From Anaerolineales bacterium (GTDB taxonomy: Bacteria > Chloroflexota > Anaerolineae > Epilineales > JAANWY01), in contig JAANWY010000316.1 of NCBI GenBank assembly GCA_018263655.1, positions 1 to 18,004 of the forward strand: 18,004 nucleotides of DNA, written 5' to 3'. Of the stretch, positions 1-6,338 are shown piece by piece. The first letter of the stretch is position 1. Each line of letters begins with the position of its first letter. The notes under the pieces are model-generated. The model was not told the DNA's origin, did not search any database, and saw only the letters and a list, made by a program, of their open reading frames with translations. Position numbers and translations under genes: made by a program.

Positions 1-60
1 GTAGGCGTCAGCCGTATCGAAGTGTGCTTCTTGTGCGGCCAGCACGCTTCGATACGCTCG
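1..60. repeat. Dispersed hairpin repeat, copy 1
   Basis: An imperfect hairpin: CGTATCGAAGTGTG (13-26) pairs with CACGCTTCGATACG (43-56), 14 bp with one G-T wobble. The same unit, inverted and slightly diverged, lies at about 17075-17133, including the flank GGCGTCAGCC. No ORF with a credible start covers it. It reads as a dispersed intergenic repeat cut by the window edge. It is followed at 66-84 by CTTCGACAGGCTCAGGACG, a short motif that recurs in degenerate form near 395-420, 4818-4840 and 17964-17983. Confidence 0.7.
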
Positions 61-158
61 CTACCCTTCGACAGGCTCAGGACGTCGCTCAGCATGCTGG
101 CCGCCATAATTAGAATTGCTGTGGTGCCTCGACGCTGCTTTTGCCCAATCCTAGTTTA

Positions 159-167
159 TGCTACAAT
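159..167 (+). promoter_or_regulatory. Candidate extended -10 promoter
   Basis: TGCTACAAT matches the extended -10 form TGnTAnAAT. A weak -35 (TTGCCC, 141-146) lies 15 nt upstream, but extended -10 promoters tolerate poor -35 boxes. The start would fall near 174, about 60 nt before a strong hairpin plus T-run. Motif inspection only. Confidence 0.35.
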
Positions 168-173
168 TGCCCA

Positions 174-274
174 TGCTTGACGAACAGCCGTGAAAACACT
201 ATAGCGCCGTCGTCGACGACCGCGCACTTGTGGGACCCCAATGACGGATCCTGGCGTTGGGGTCCCCTTTTTTT
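174..274 (+). ncRNA. Candidate small RNA of about 100 nt
   Basis: The segment lies between a possible extended -10 promoter (159-167) and a clear intrinsic terminator (232-274), with no credible long ORF. It holds a perfect 12-bp palindrome, GTCGTCGACGAC (209-220). The only in-frame peptide near the start is ATG at 173 with six codons before TGA, without a visible Shine-Dalgarno. It could be a small RNA, an attenuated leader, or simply the degraded half of the repeat element that supplies the terminator. I recognise no Rfam-type signature such as 6S, SRP or tmRNA. Confidence 0.2.
232..274 (+). terminator. Intrinsic terminator
   Basis: GGGACCCCAA (232-241) pairs perfectly with TTGGGGTCCC (257-266), a 10-bp GC-rich stem with a 15-nt loop. 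One C and seven T (268-274) follow. The T-run is only on the + strand side, so it works for rightward transcription. The flank CGGTCTCTTCTTGTGT is the inverted form of the sequence bordering the terminators near 1830 and 4650. Confidence 0.75.
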
Positions 275-326
275 CGGTCTCTTCTTGTGTAGGCACGAAG
301 TGCCTGAGTAGCTTGACAATGTTAAA
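232..326. repeat. Terminator-bearing repeat element, inverted partial copy
   Basis: After the terminator stem come CGGTCTCTTCTTGTGT, the small hairpin AGGCACGAAGTGCCT, then GAGTAG and CTTGACAATGTTAAA (312-326). Read on the - strand this is the same order as the left half of the elements at 1790-1942 and 4611-4755. The other half is not recognisable before 232. It is therefore an inverted, half-decayed member of the family. The GACAATGT end is shared with the right end of the 4611-4755 copy. Confidence 0.65.
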
Positions 327-554
327 TTCGGTTCAGAAATAGCCTTTTGATCGCCGAAGAGCCTGTGCTGAGCGTAGCCGAAGTATCTCTTGACCGAGCG
401 GCGTCCTGAGCTCTGCCGAAGGGGCGAATTGGGCTCGGTCAGGCCTGCCTGTGCGCCTGTCTGCACCTGCCTTCTCGGCGCGGGCAGGCAGGTCGCACGC
501 AGACAGGAGACCTTCGCCCAACACGCCAGGTAGTTTAACATTGTCAAGGTAGTC
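306..554. repeat. MITE-like unit with terminal inverted repeats
   Basis: CTTGACAATGTTAAA (312-326) is repeated exactly and inverted at 534-548. Extending outward, 19 of 21 bases match (306-326 and 534-554). The interior of about 207 bp has no credible gene. It contains TTTGATCGCCGAAG (shared with 17924-17937), CAGGAGACCTTCG (504-516, shared with 17992-18004) and GC-rich inverted repeats such as CCTGTCTGC with GCAGACAGG. Its size and layout resemble a non-autonomous mobile element or a composite of smaller palindromic repeats. I see no obvious target-site duplication. Confidence 0.55.
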
Positions 555-562
555 ACTATAAA
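535..562 (+). promoter_or_regulatory. Probable pfkA promoter
   Basis: TTAACA (535-540) and TATAAA (557-562) are spaced 16 nt apart, a good sigma-70-type pair. The start would lie near 569, about 26 nt before the GTG start codon. The -35 box is inside the right terminal inverted repeat of the 306-554 unit, so the repeat seems to have contributed to the promoter. Confidence 0.5.
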
Positions 563-594
563 TCTGCAGTTTGACTCACACGAAAGGAGAAAAC

Positions 595-1758
595 GTGAGC
601 AAAACGATTGGTATTCTCACTGGTGGCGGCGATGTTCCCGGGCTGAATCCATCGATCAAAGCCATCGTTTATCGGGCTATCGATGAAGGTTGGCGCGTTC
701 TCGGCATTCGCCGAGGGTGGGCCGGCTTGCTATACTACAATCCCGATCAGGATGTAGGTCAGAGCAACCGCGCAGAACATCTCACCAAGTACAAGGTCCG
801 GACAATCGATCGGACGGGCGGGACCTATCTCCACACCTCTCGGACGAATCCCAGCAACGTGAGCCCGGACGCTGCCCCCGAATTCCTGGACGACACAGCC
901 TACGTTGACAAGGAAGACGGTGTCCGTGATTACACGCAGCACGTTCTGAACGTCCTAGAACGCCTGGAAATCGACGCCCTGATCCCCATTGGCGGTGATG
1001 ATACGCTCGGGTACGGCGCCCGTTTGCACGACGAGGGGTTCCCCATTGTTGCCATCCCGAAGACCATGGATAACGACGTGTACGGGACCGACTACTGCAT
1101 CGGGTTCTCCACTGCCGTCACCCGGAGCGTGGACTTCATCACAGCCCTGCGAACGCCGACTGGTTCCCACGAGCGCATTGGCATCGTTGAACTCTTCGGT
1201 CGCTATTCCGGCGAGACGTCACTCATCTCGGCGTATCTGTCCGGCGTCGATCGGGCCGTCATCAGCGAGGTACCCTTCGATCCGGAGAAGCTGGCGGAGC
1301 TACTGATGAAGGACAAGCGAGACAACCCCAGCAACTACGCCATCATGACAATTTCCGAGGGAGCACACATGATCGGCGATAAGCGCGCTCAGTACGGCGA
1401 GGAAGACGCGTTCGGGCACAAGAAGCTGGGCGGCATTGGGTCTATCACGAGCGAAGCTCTCAAGAAGCTGACCGGGCAGAGTACGATTTACCAGCAGTTG
1501 GCCTACTTGATGCGCTCCGGTGTGCCCGATGCGCTGGACCGCATGGTGGCTATCTCGTACGCGAACTTGGCGCTGGATCTGCTGTTCGAAGGCACAACAG
1601 GGCGGATGGTTGCATTGCGAGACGGCAAGTATACGCACGTGCCTGGTAACATGCCGGCCAAGGGCGTGAAGACCGTCGATGTTGATGAACTGTACGATGT
1701 AGAGGCATACAGACCGAAAGTCTCCCACATGCTTGATAAGCCGATGTTCCTGTACTAG
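595..1758 (+). CDS. pfkA: 6-phosphofructokinase, probably PPi-dependent
   Basis: Phosphofructokinase of 387 aa. It phosphorylates fructose 6-phosphate to the 1,6-bisphosphate in cytoplasmic glycolysis. The family glycine loop GGGDVPGLN is at residues 10-18, the donor-site motif GGDDT at 133-137, the catalytic PKTMDND at 155-161, and GRYSGE and TISEGAH follow. In this family Asp after GGD and Lys in PKTxDND mark pyrophosphate-dependent enzymes; ATP enzymes of the E. coli type have GGDGS and PGTIDND. A PPi-linked, possibly reversible enzyme is therefore inferred. The GTG at 595 is preferred because AAAGGAGA (583-590) precedes it by 4 nt; a TTG eight codons upstream has no such site. The gene stands alone, closed by the palindromic terminator at 1829-1882. 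Family assignment is firm; donor specificity is inference. Confidence 0.9.
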   Translation: MSKTIGILTGGGDVPGLNPSIKAIVYRAIDEGWRVLGIRRGWAGLLYYNPDQDVGQSNRAEHLTKYKVRTIDRTGGTYLHTSRTNPSNVSPDAAPEFLDDTAYVDKEDGVRDYTQHVLNVLERLEIDALIPIGGDDTLGYGARLHDEGFPIVAIPKTMDNDVYGTDYCIGFSTAVTRSVDFITALRTPTGSHERIGIVELFGRYSGETSLISAYLSGVDRAVISEVPFDPEKLAELLMKDKRDNPSNYAIMTISEGAHMIGDKRAQYGEEDAFGHKKLGGIGSITSEALKKLTGQSTIYQQLAYLMRSGVPDALDRMVAISYANLALDLLFEGTTGRMVALRDGKYTHVPGNMPAKGVKTVDVDELYDVEAYRPKVSHMLDKPMFLY

Positions 1759-1828
1759 ATCGCCGGCCCGCAGATTTTGGTCACACTCAGTGACTATTCA
1801 GGCACTTCGTGCCTACACAAGAAGAGTC

Positions 1829-1882
1829 CGGAAAAAAGGGGTCGGTGGGGGGCGGCCGCCCCCCACCGACCCCTTTTTTCCG
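1829..1882. terminator. Perfect 54-bp palindromic bidirectional terminator
   Basis: The segment is its own reverse complement over 54 bp, centred between 1855 and 1856. It starts CGGAAAAAAGGGG and ends CCCCTTTTTTCCG, with a GC-only core including GGCGGCCGCC. Either strand gives a long GC stem followed by six T, so it can stop transcription both ways. It ends the pfkA transcript. Confidence 0.8.
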
Positions 1883-1898
1883 CATTTCGCAGCTGCGA

Positions 1899-1931
1899 GG
1901 GCAGTCGCCGGGCAGTCGCCGGGCAGTCGCC
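1899..1931. repeat. Three exact tandem copies of an 11-bp unit
   Basis: GGGCAGTCGCC is repeated three times without interruption. The matching place in the 4611-4755 element has two degenerate units (GGGCGGTAGCC, GGCCGATAGCC). The copies therefore probably arose by slippage inside the element. Confidence 0.85.
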
Positions 1932-1945
1932 TGAGTAGTTACCAT

Positions 1946-1974
1946 TTGACTTCGATTCGGGCAACCAATACAAT
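1946..1974 (+). promoter_or_regulatory. Promoter of the amino-acid ABC operon
   Basis: TTGACT (1946-1951) and TACAAT (1969-1974) are spaced 17 nt apart, close to the sigma-70 consensus. The start would be near 1981, giving a leader of about 60 nt. The -35 box lies at the outer edge of the 1790-1942 repeat element, where other copies read CTTGACAATG. Confidence 0.6.
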
Positions 1975-2040
1975 AGGAACCACTTAGGAGTCGATTGTGT
2001 CGTCCCCTTGACACCCACACAAAAAGAGGAGAGAAAAGAC

Positions 2041-2880
2041 GTGAAAAAGCTGCTGTTGATTCTGAGTTCGACAGTCGTGCTTGGACTACTCGCGGCCTGC
2101 GCGAGCGGAGGCGTGGCGCCGGCTCAACCGACTGAAGCGCCACCCCCGGCCGAAGCTCCTGCAGAAGAAGTAGAGGCCGGCGCTCTACCGGACCTGGGGG
2201 GGCAAGAGATACGGGTCGCCGTCGAGAACGCCTATCCACCCTTCAACTTCATCGACGAAGAGACTAACGAGCCCGTCGGCTGGGACTACGACGCCTGGCG
2301 CGAAATCTGTGATCGCCTCAACTGCGAGCCCGTCTTCGTCGAGTCTGCCTGGGAAGGCCTCTTCGAAGCCATGGCCGCCGGCCAGTACGACGTCGCCGCC
2401 GACGGCATCACCATCACCGAGGAACGGGACAAGATCGTCGACTACTCCATCCCCTACTTGGAGTACGGCCAGGTGATCCTGGTCAGCGCCAACGAACAGA
2501 CTATCGTCGACAAGGACTCGCTGATCAGTTCTGATACCACTGTCGGGGTCCAGTTGGGCACGACCAACGAGAAGACGGCCATCGAGTTGGTAGGCGAGGA
2601 TCGCATCAAGAGCTTTGACACCTTCGACACACCGGTGGTGGCGCTGATGAGCGGTGACGTGGACGCGGTCATCATCGACAAGGTAGCGGCGGTGGGCTTC
2701 ATGGGCGCCAATCAGGGCAAGCTGAAGATGGCTGCCGACGTGACTAGCGGCGAGCTGCTGGGTTTCGTGTACCCGCCTGACAGCGAGCTCATCGAGCCGG
2801 TGAATGCTGCGCTGGAATCTATGCAAGCGGACGGCACCCTCAAACAACTCAACGACGAGTGGTTCGAGCCTAAATCGTAA
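2041..2880 (+). CDS. Amino-acid ABC transporter substrate-binding lipoprotein
   Basis: Predicted receptor of 279 aa from the family 3 solute-binding proteins (SBP_bac_3). It would capture a polar or charged amino acid outside the membrane and hand it to the permease encoded next. The signal peptide has KK then a hydrophobic run ending in the lipobox LAAC with Cys20 as lipidation site. A Pro/Ala/Glu-rich linker spans residues 26-50. The domain begins at about 55, with AYPPFNF (64-70) and ITITEERDKIVDYSIPY carrying the Arg that usually binds the ligand carboxylate. GTG at 2041 is chosen over the upstream TTG at 2008 because AGAGGAGAG (2025-2033) precedes it and it opens directly on the signal peptide. 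First gene of a three-gene operon; ligand not determinable from sequence. Confidence 0.9.
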   Translation: MKKLLLILSSTVVLGLLAACASGGVAPAQPTEAPPPAEAPAEEVEAGALPDLGGQEIRVAVENAYPPFNFIDEETNEPVGWDYDAWREICDRLNCEPVFVESAWEGLFEAMAAGQYDVAADGITITEERDKIVDYSIPYLEYGQVILVSANEQTIVDKDSLISSDTTVGVQLGTTNEKTAIELVGEDRIKSFDTFDTPVVALMSGDVDAVIIDKVAAVGFMGANQGKLKMAADVTSGELLGFVYPPDSELIEPVNAALESMQADGTLKQLNDEWFEPKS

Positions 2881-2892
2881 TAGGAGTCACAT

Positions 2893-2919
2893 CTGGGGAG
2901 GGGCATTGTCCCTCCCCAG
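2893..2919 (+). promoter_or_regulatory. Intra-operon hairpin between receptor and permease
   Basis: CTGGGGAGGG pairs perfectly with CCCTCCCCAG across a 7-nt loop. Only a weak pyrimidine stretch (CTTCTTTCT) follows, so readthrough is likely. Such hairpins after binding-protein genes commonly protect the upstream mRNA or attenuate transcription, giving more receptor than permease. That role here is inferred. Confidence 0.6.
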
Positions 2920-2980
2920 CTTCTTTCTGCGATCGGGCTTGGATCGGGTTTGGTCCCAGGCAGTCGAATAGGAGGCAAAT

Positions 2981-3856
2981 TTGGCCGTAGGAGAGGCGGT
3001 AACAAAGAAACGGAAGTCGAAAGTAGCCCCTTGGACCCAGGCGCTCGAACGCGTGCCGTGGTGGGCTCTCATCCTGATCCTCATCGGTGTCTACATCAGC
3101 TACTCAATTCTGAATTCTGAAACCTACCATGACACGTTTCTGTTTCTATCCGAAGGTGTCAAGACCACCATTCTTCTGACTGTCGTGTCATTTGCCATCG
3201 CGCTCGTGGTGGGATTGATCACGGGCTTCGGACGCATTTCCGACAATATCATCGTCTACAATATTGCGACGTTCTATGTTGAAGTCGTCCGCGGTATCCC
3301 TCTGCTCATCCAGCTGCTCTACGTTGCTTTCGTCGTGGTTCCCCTCGCCGTCCAGGGCCTAAACGCAGCCGGGAGTTTTTTGGTGAATCTTGGGCCCGCC
3401 GGCTTCCTGGCTTTCGTGGGTGAGCCGCTAGCGAACGTCAACATCCAAAACGTGAACATGTTGTACCGAGCGATTTTTGGCTTAGCGCTGGGGTATGGCG
3501 CCTACGAAGCGGAGGTGTTTCGAGCCGGCATCGAATCCATTGAGCGCGGTCAGATGGAGGCAGCACGCTCGCTCGGGATGTCGTACTGGCAGGCCATGCG
3601 CTACGTGATTCTGCCGCAAGCTATCCGTCGTGTATTACCACCGTTGGGCAACGACTTCGTCGCCATGTTGAAAGACTCATCACTAGTGTCCGCCCTGGCT
3701 GTTCGAGAACTGACGCAGTTGGCCAAATTGAACCGAGCCAGAACTTTTCGGAGCTTCGAAACCTACAACACCGCAGTTTTCCTCTACTTGGCGATGACCC
3801 TGGTGCTCTCTATCGGCGTCAAGGTCCTGGAACGGAGGATGTCAGGCGGCAAATGA
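2981..3856 (+). CDS. Amino-acid ABC transporter permease (HisM/GlnP type)
   Basis: Integral membrane permease of 291 aa for the polar amino-acid importer. After a Lys-rich N-terminus there is a hydrophobic segment at about 26-45. The core follows with ILLTVVSFAIALVVGLITGF and the family signature EVVRGIPLLIQLLYV. The cytoplasmic EAA loop, which docks on the ATPase, reads AARSLGMSYWQAMRYVILPQ. The start is TTG at 2981: AGGAGG (2970-2975) lies 5 nt upstream and no better ATG or GTG is available. The stop overlaps the ATPase start by 4 nt (ATGA, 3853-3856), indicating translational coupling. Family assignment is firm; substrate unknown. Confidence 0.92.
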   Translation: MAVGEAVTKKRKSKVAPWTQALERVPWWALILILIGVYISYSILNSETYHDTFLFLSEGVKTTILLTVVSFAIALVVGLITGFGRISDNIIVYNIATFYVEVVRGIPLLIQLLYVAFVVVPLAVQGLNAAGSFLVNLGPAGFLAFVGEPLANVNIQNVNMLYRAIFGLALGYGAYEAEVFRAGIESIERGQMEAARSLGMSYWQAMRYVILPQAIRRVLPPLGNDFVAMLKDSSLVSALAVRELTQLAKLNRARTFRSFETYNTAVFLYLAMTLVLSIGVKVLERRMSGGK

Positions 3857-4596
3857 ACGGAGAATCGGTCGTCCAAATCACAAACGTACACAAAACTTTC
3901 GACAACGTCGTCCGCGCGTTGCGTGGTGTCTCCGCTCACGTCCTGCGGGGCGAGGTGTTGGTGGTCATCGGACCGAGCGGATCTGGTAAGAGCACTCTGT
4001 TGCGATGCGTGAACGGTCTGGAGAAGGTCGATTCGGGCCAGGTCGTTATCGACGGCACAGACATCACCGCTCCTAAGGTGAACATCAACAAGGTGCGGGC
4101 CGAAATTGGCATAGTCTTTCAGCAATTCAATCTTTTTCCGCACCTTACAGCCCTGGAGAACGTCACTCTAGCCCAGAAGGTTGTTCGCAAGCGCTCCAAA
4201 GAGGAGGCGGAAGAAGTCACCCGCGAACTGTTGGAGAAAGTGGGAATTCCCGAAAAGGCTGACAACTATCCATCACAACTATCGGGTGGCCAGCAGCAGC
4301 GCGTGGCCATTGCGCGTGCAATGGCCATGAACCCCAAGGTCATGTTATTTGACGAGCCAACCTCGGCGCTGGACCCAGAGATGATTGCAGAAGTGCTGGA
4401 TGTGATGCTGGATTTGGCCAAGGAAGGTATGACTATGATGGTTGTATCTCACGAGATGGGGTTCGCCCGAGCGGCAGCCGATCGCATCATTTTTATGGAT
4501 GAGGGACGGATCGTAGAAGAGGGAACGTCGAGCAAGTTTTTTGAAAACCCTGACCACCAACGGACCAAGAAATTCCTCAGTAAAATCTTGCACTAA
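3853..4596 (+). CDS. glnQ: Amino-acid ABC transporter ATP-binding protein
   Basis: Cytoplasmic ATPase of 247 aa that powers the importer encoded by the two preceding genes. Motifs appear in the usual order: Walker A GPSGSGKST, Q-loop FQQFNLFPHLT, signature LSGGQQQRVAIARA, Walker B VMLFDEPTSALD, and the switch His in VVSHEMGFA. Length and the C-terminal FFENPDHQRTKKFLSKIL match the GlnQ/HisP/ArtP group, hence the symbol, given by family resemblance rather than proven substrate. It is the last gene of the operon; the terminator element 4611-4755 begins about 15 nt after its stop. Confidence 0.93.
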   Translation: MNGESVVQITNVHKTFDNVVRALRGVSAHVLRGEVLVVIGPSGSGKSTLLRCVNGLEKVDSGQVVIDGTDITAPKVNINKVRAEIGIVFQQFNLFPHLTALENVTLAQKVVRKRSKEEAEEVTRELLEKVGIPEKADNYPSQLSGGQQQRVAIARAMAMNPKVMLFDEPTSALDPEMIAEVLDVMLDLAKEGMTMMVVSHEMGFARAAADRIIFMDEGRIVEEGTSSKFFENPDHQRTKKFLSKILH

Positions 4597-4610
4597 TGTC
4601 ATGTTTTTGG

Positions 4611-4755
4611 GTGGTTACTCGGACACCTCGTGCCGACACAAGACGAGACCGAAAAAAGGGGTCTGGGGGGCGATCGCCCCCCAGACCCCTTTTTTCGTAT
4701 TTCTCAACTACGAGGGCGGTAGCCGGCCGATAGCCTGAGTGGCTTGACAATGTCA
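4611..4755. repeat. Terminator-bearing repeat element, full copy 2
   Basis: Same architecture as 1790-1942: GGTTACTCGGACACCTCG, the block ACACAAGACGAGACC, a palindromic terminator, CGTATTTCTCAACTACGAG, two degenerate 11-bp units, then GCCTGAGTGG and CTTGACAATGTCA (4743-4755). The small left hairpin has decayed compared with copy 1. The terminator core differs in sequence but stays perfectly palindromic, so the stem has changed by compensating substitutions or exchange. Confidence 0.7.
4650..4697. terminator. Perfect 48-bp palindromic bidirectional terminator
   Basis: The 48 bp equal their own reverse complement, centred in CGATCG (4671-4676), with GAAAAAAGGGG on the left and CCCCTTTTTTC on the right. 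It ends the ABC transporter operon and could also stop leftward transcription. Confidence 0.8.
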
Positions 4756-4935
4756 CAGAGATGCTGGCTAAGACCGACCAGCACCTGATCCTCATCCAAG
4801 ACGGCGCCTTCGAGCGTCCCTTCGACAGAGCTCAGGACGTCGCCTGGACGCTGAAACTTGTTTCGGGTTTTGGGAAGTTGACCCTAGGCGCCACAGCCGC
4901 TGGGGACTTATGGGGAAAACACCAGGTAGGTTCTC
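4756..4935. other. Intergenic stretch without a supported gene
   Basis: Only a short open frame from ATG 4761 runs through here. It has no ribosome site and translates the dispersed motif CCTTCGACAGAGCTCAGG (4818-4835), so it is not believed. I see nothing else with structure. Confidence 0.5.
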
Positions 4936-4964
4936 TAGACAGGACGCCGCCTTTGTAGTATACT
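4936..4964 (+). promoter_or_regulatory. Promoter of the paralogous exported-protein pair
   Basis: TAGACA (4936-4941) and TATACT (4959-4964) are spaced 17 nt apart. The -10 lies in a perfect 10-bp palindrome, TAGTATACTA (4956-4965). Transcription would begin near 4971, leaving a leader of about 250 nt before the ATG at 5224. Confidence 0.55.
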
Positions 4965-5140
4965 AAAGTAGCTTCACAGGCAGTTCCTCCTCGCGACGGT
5001 TGCATATATCTCACCCTTACGTGCAACAGCGCAGCACATCACACAGCGACTGCCTAGGGAGCCGCTAGTCGAGCCCTTCGGTTTCCGTCCGTACTGTACA
5101 GTGACGTTGGAAAGGGGGTGGTTGCTGGATTTCTCACTAT

Positions 5141-5161
5141 GAGCAGGGACAAGCCCTGCTC
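5141..5161 (+). promoter_or_regulatory. Hairpin in the long 5' leader
   Basis: GAGCAGGG pairs with CCCTGCTC across a 5-nt loop (ACAAG). No T-run follows, so it is not a terminator. It stands about 50 nt upstream of the ribosome site of the exported protein gene. Its role is unknown, and I recognise no riboswitch class in the leader. Confidence 0.45.
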
Positions 5162-5223
5162 GCAAAATGCTCGTATCCGCAAACCTCTGGATCAGTCAAC
5201 CTTACCTGAGCAAGGAGGCTCTC

Positions 5224-6237
5224 ATGAAAAAACCCCTCATTCTCACAGTGGCGACCCTGACAGCAGTGGTCCTGCTGGTCCTTGGCCGGCCGGCCCTAAG
5301 CCAGAGCCCTAACCCGTTGACCGCCTGTCAGGACTTCGCCTACTCGACTGAAGAAGATTTCGTCACCCAAGGCCCCGAACCCCCCGATGGCAACCCCATC
5401 ATCTCCGACGGCGACCTGCTCAATCGCTCCCATACCGTCTGTAAGCGGAACAGCGAGCTCGTTCAGACCTTCGACGTGGAGGTCGACATGGGCTTGGACG
5501 CCGTCGACGTGCTCGACGTCGAACGGGAGTTAGTGGCCTTCTCTACGGAGCTCAACAGCCCCCACGGTAACTTCACCCATGGTGATTTGCTCACGACGGG
5601 GGGTACCGTCATTCCCAACAAGGTTCTACTCACCCTGTTTCAGATTGTCGGCGACCGCGGTCTTGACGCGGTTCACTTTGTTGGCCGCTCCAGGAACATC
5701 ATTGCCTTCAACGAAGCGGCACAGCAGGTGACGCGCCAGGATTGGCTGAGGGATCCCTCGAAACTTATCGGCCTCCTCCAAGAACACCAGGTCGATGTCT
5801 GGTTCTCCATCGAAGGCACCGAGCGGCGCGCCGGCGCCGTCTCTATCTTGGACGGTGACCTGCTTTCGGCGCGCGACGGGGTCATCATCGCCGCCAACAG
5901 CGCCCTGCTGCCGGCGACGGTCCCAGCCGGCATCCCCCAGCGTGGCGTGGACTTCGGCCTGGACGCGGCAACTGCGCCCCGGAGCGAGGGGCGTGAGGAA
6001 ATCCGATTTTCCACATCGATCCTCCACCGCGGCCAGCCCCCCTTCAACGATGGCGACATCCTGAAACACGGCAACGGCGTCGAGCTAGCGGCCACCGATC
6101 TGTACCAACCCTTCGAGCCGCGTGCAGATTTTCTCGGGACTGATGCAGTCTATATGCGATTCCCGTCTGGGGAACAGCCCCTGTGGTATCGATTCTTGCC
6201 GGTGATTCTCAGACAGTTTCTGGGGGTGGAGCCATGA
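5224..6237 (+). CDS. Exported repeat protein with GDLL/GLDAV repeats (paralog 1)
   Basis: Protein of 337 aa, family not recognised. A signal peptide (KK, then a hydrophobic stretch, ending near ALSQS at about 27) predicts export. The body holds four related units of about 50-60 aa. Each has an FSTE-like strand except the first, a GDLL or GDIL turn (61-66, 119-123, 210-214, 276-280), and a GLDAV or GTDAV close (90-95, 146-150, 244-248, 305-309). Cys35 and Cys73 are conserved in the paralog and could form a disulfide. The C-terminus WYRFLPVILRQF resembles tails I recall on exported Chloroflexota proteins. ATG 5224 is preferred over ATG 5167 because AAGGAGG (5212-5218) precedes it and the signal peptide then begins at residue 1. 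Likely co-transcribed with 6339-8318. Confidence 0.85.
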   Translation: MKKPLILTVATLTAVVLLVLGRPALSQSPNPLTACQDFAYSTEEDFVTQGPEPPDGNPIISDGDLLNRSHTVCKRNSELVQTFDVEVDMGLDAVDVLDVERELVAFSTELNSPHGNFTHGDLLTTGGTVIPNKVLLTLFQIVGDRGLDAVHFVGRSRNIIAFNEAAQQVTRQDWLRDPSKLIGLLQEHQVDVWFSIEGTERRAGAVSILDGDLLSARDGVIIAANSALLPATVPAGIPQRGVDFGLDAATAPRSEGREEIRFSTSILHRGQPPFNDGDILKHGNGVELAATDLYQPFEPRADFLGTDAVYMRFPSGEQPLWYRFLPVILRQFLGVEP

Positions 6238-6338
6238 ACGCCCCGAGATGCTCATCTCAGAAGTCGAATGAGATAGCTTCCACTTCGGACGATTCTCTCA
6301 CGCACAAACGAATCTCTCAACTCGTAAAGGAGTTCACA

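Larger units (their letters stand above)
1790..1942. repeat. Terminator-bearing repeat element, full copy 1
   Basis: The ends are inverted repeats: GTGACTATTCAGGC (1790-1803) against GCCTGAGTAGTTAC (1929-1942), 12 of 14 matching. From left to right it holds the hairpin AGGCACTTCGTGCCT, the block ACACAAGAAGAG, a 54-bp palindromic terminator, CGCATTTCGCAGCTGCGAG, and three tandem 11-bp units. The same order recurs at 4611-4755. It sits exactly between the pfkA stop and the promoter of the ABC operon. Confidence 0.7.

Noticed and set aside
161..556. Open frames of 131 and 63 aa on the - strand over the repeat region
   Set aside because: They translate terminator stems and dispersed palindromes, have no ribosome site and no protein-like composition.
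1899..1931. Tandem repeat as a CRISPR array
   Set aside because: Units are 11 bp and contiguous, without spacers, and no cas genes are nearby.
2185..2847. 220-aa frame antisense to the substrate-binding protein gene
   Set aside because: A shadow of a GC-rich coding gene with biased codons; the sense frame has clear domain motifs and a ribosome site.
4744..4772. TTGACA at the end of element copy 2 as a promoter
   Set aside because: No -10-like hexamer at 15-19 nt spacing; the better promoter for the next genes is at 4936-4964.
4761..4958. 65-aa frame after the ABC operon
   Set aside because: No ribosome site, begins at the end of a repeat element and translates the dispersed CTTCGACAG...CAGGACG motif.
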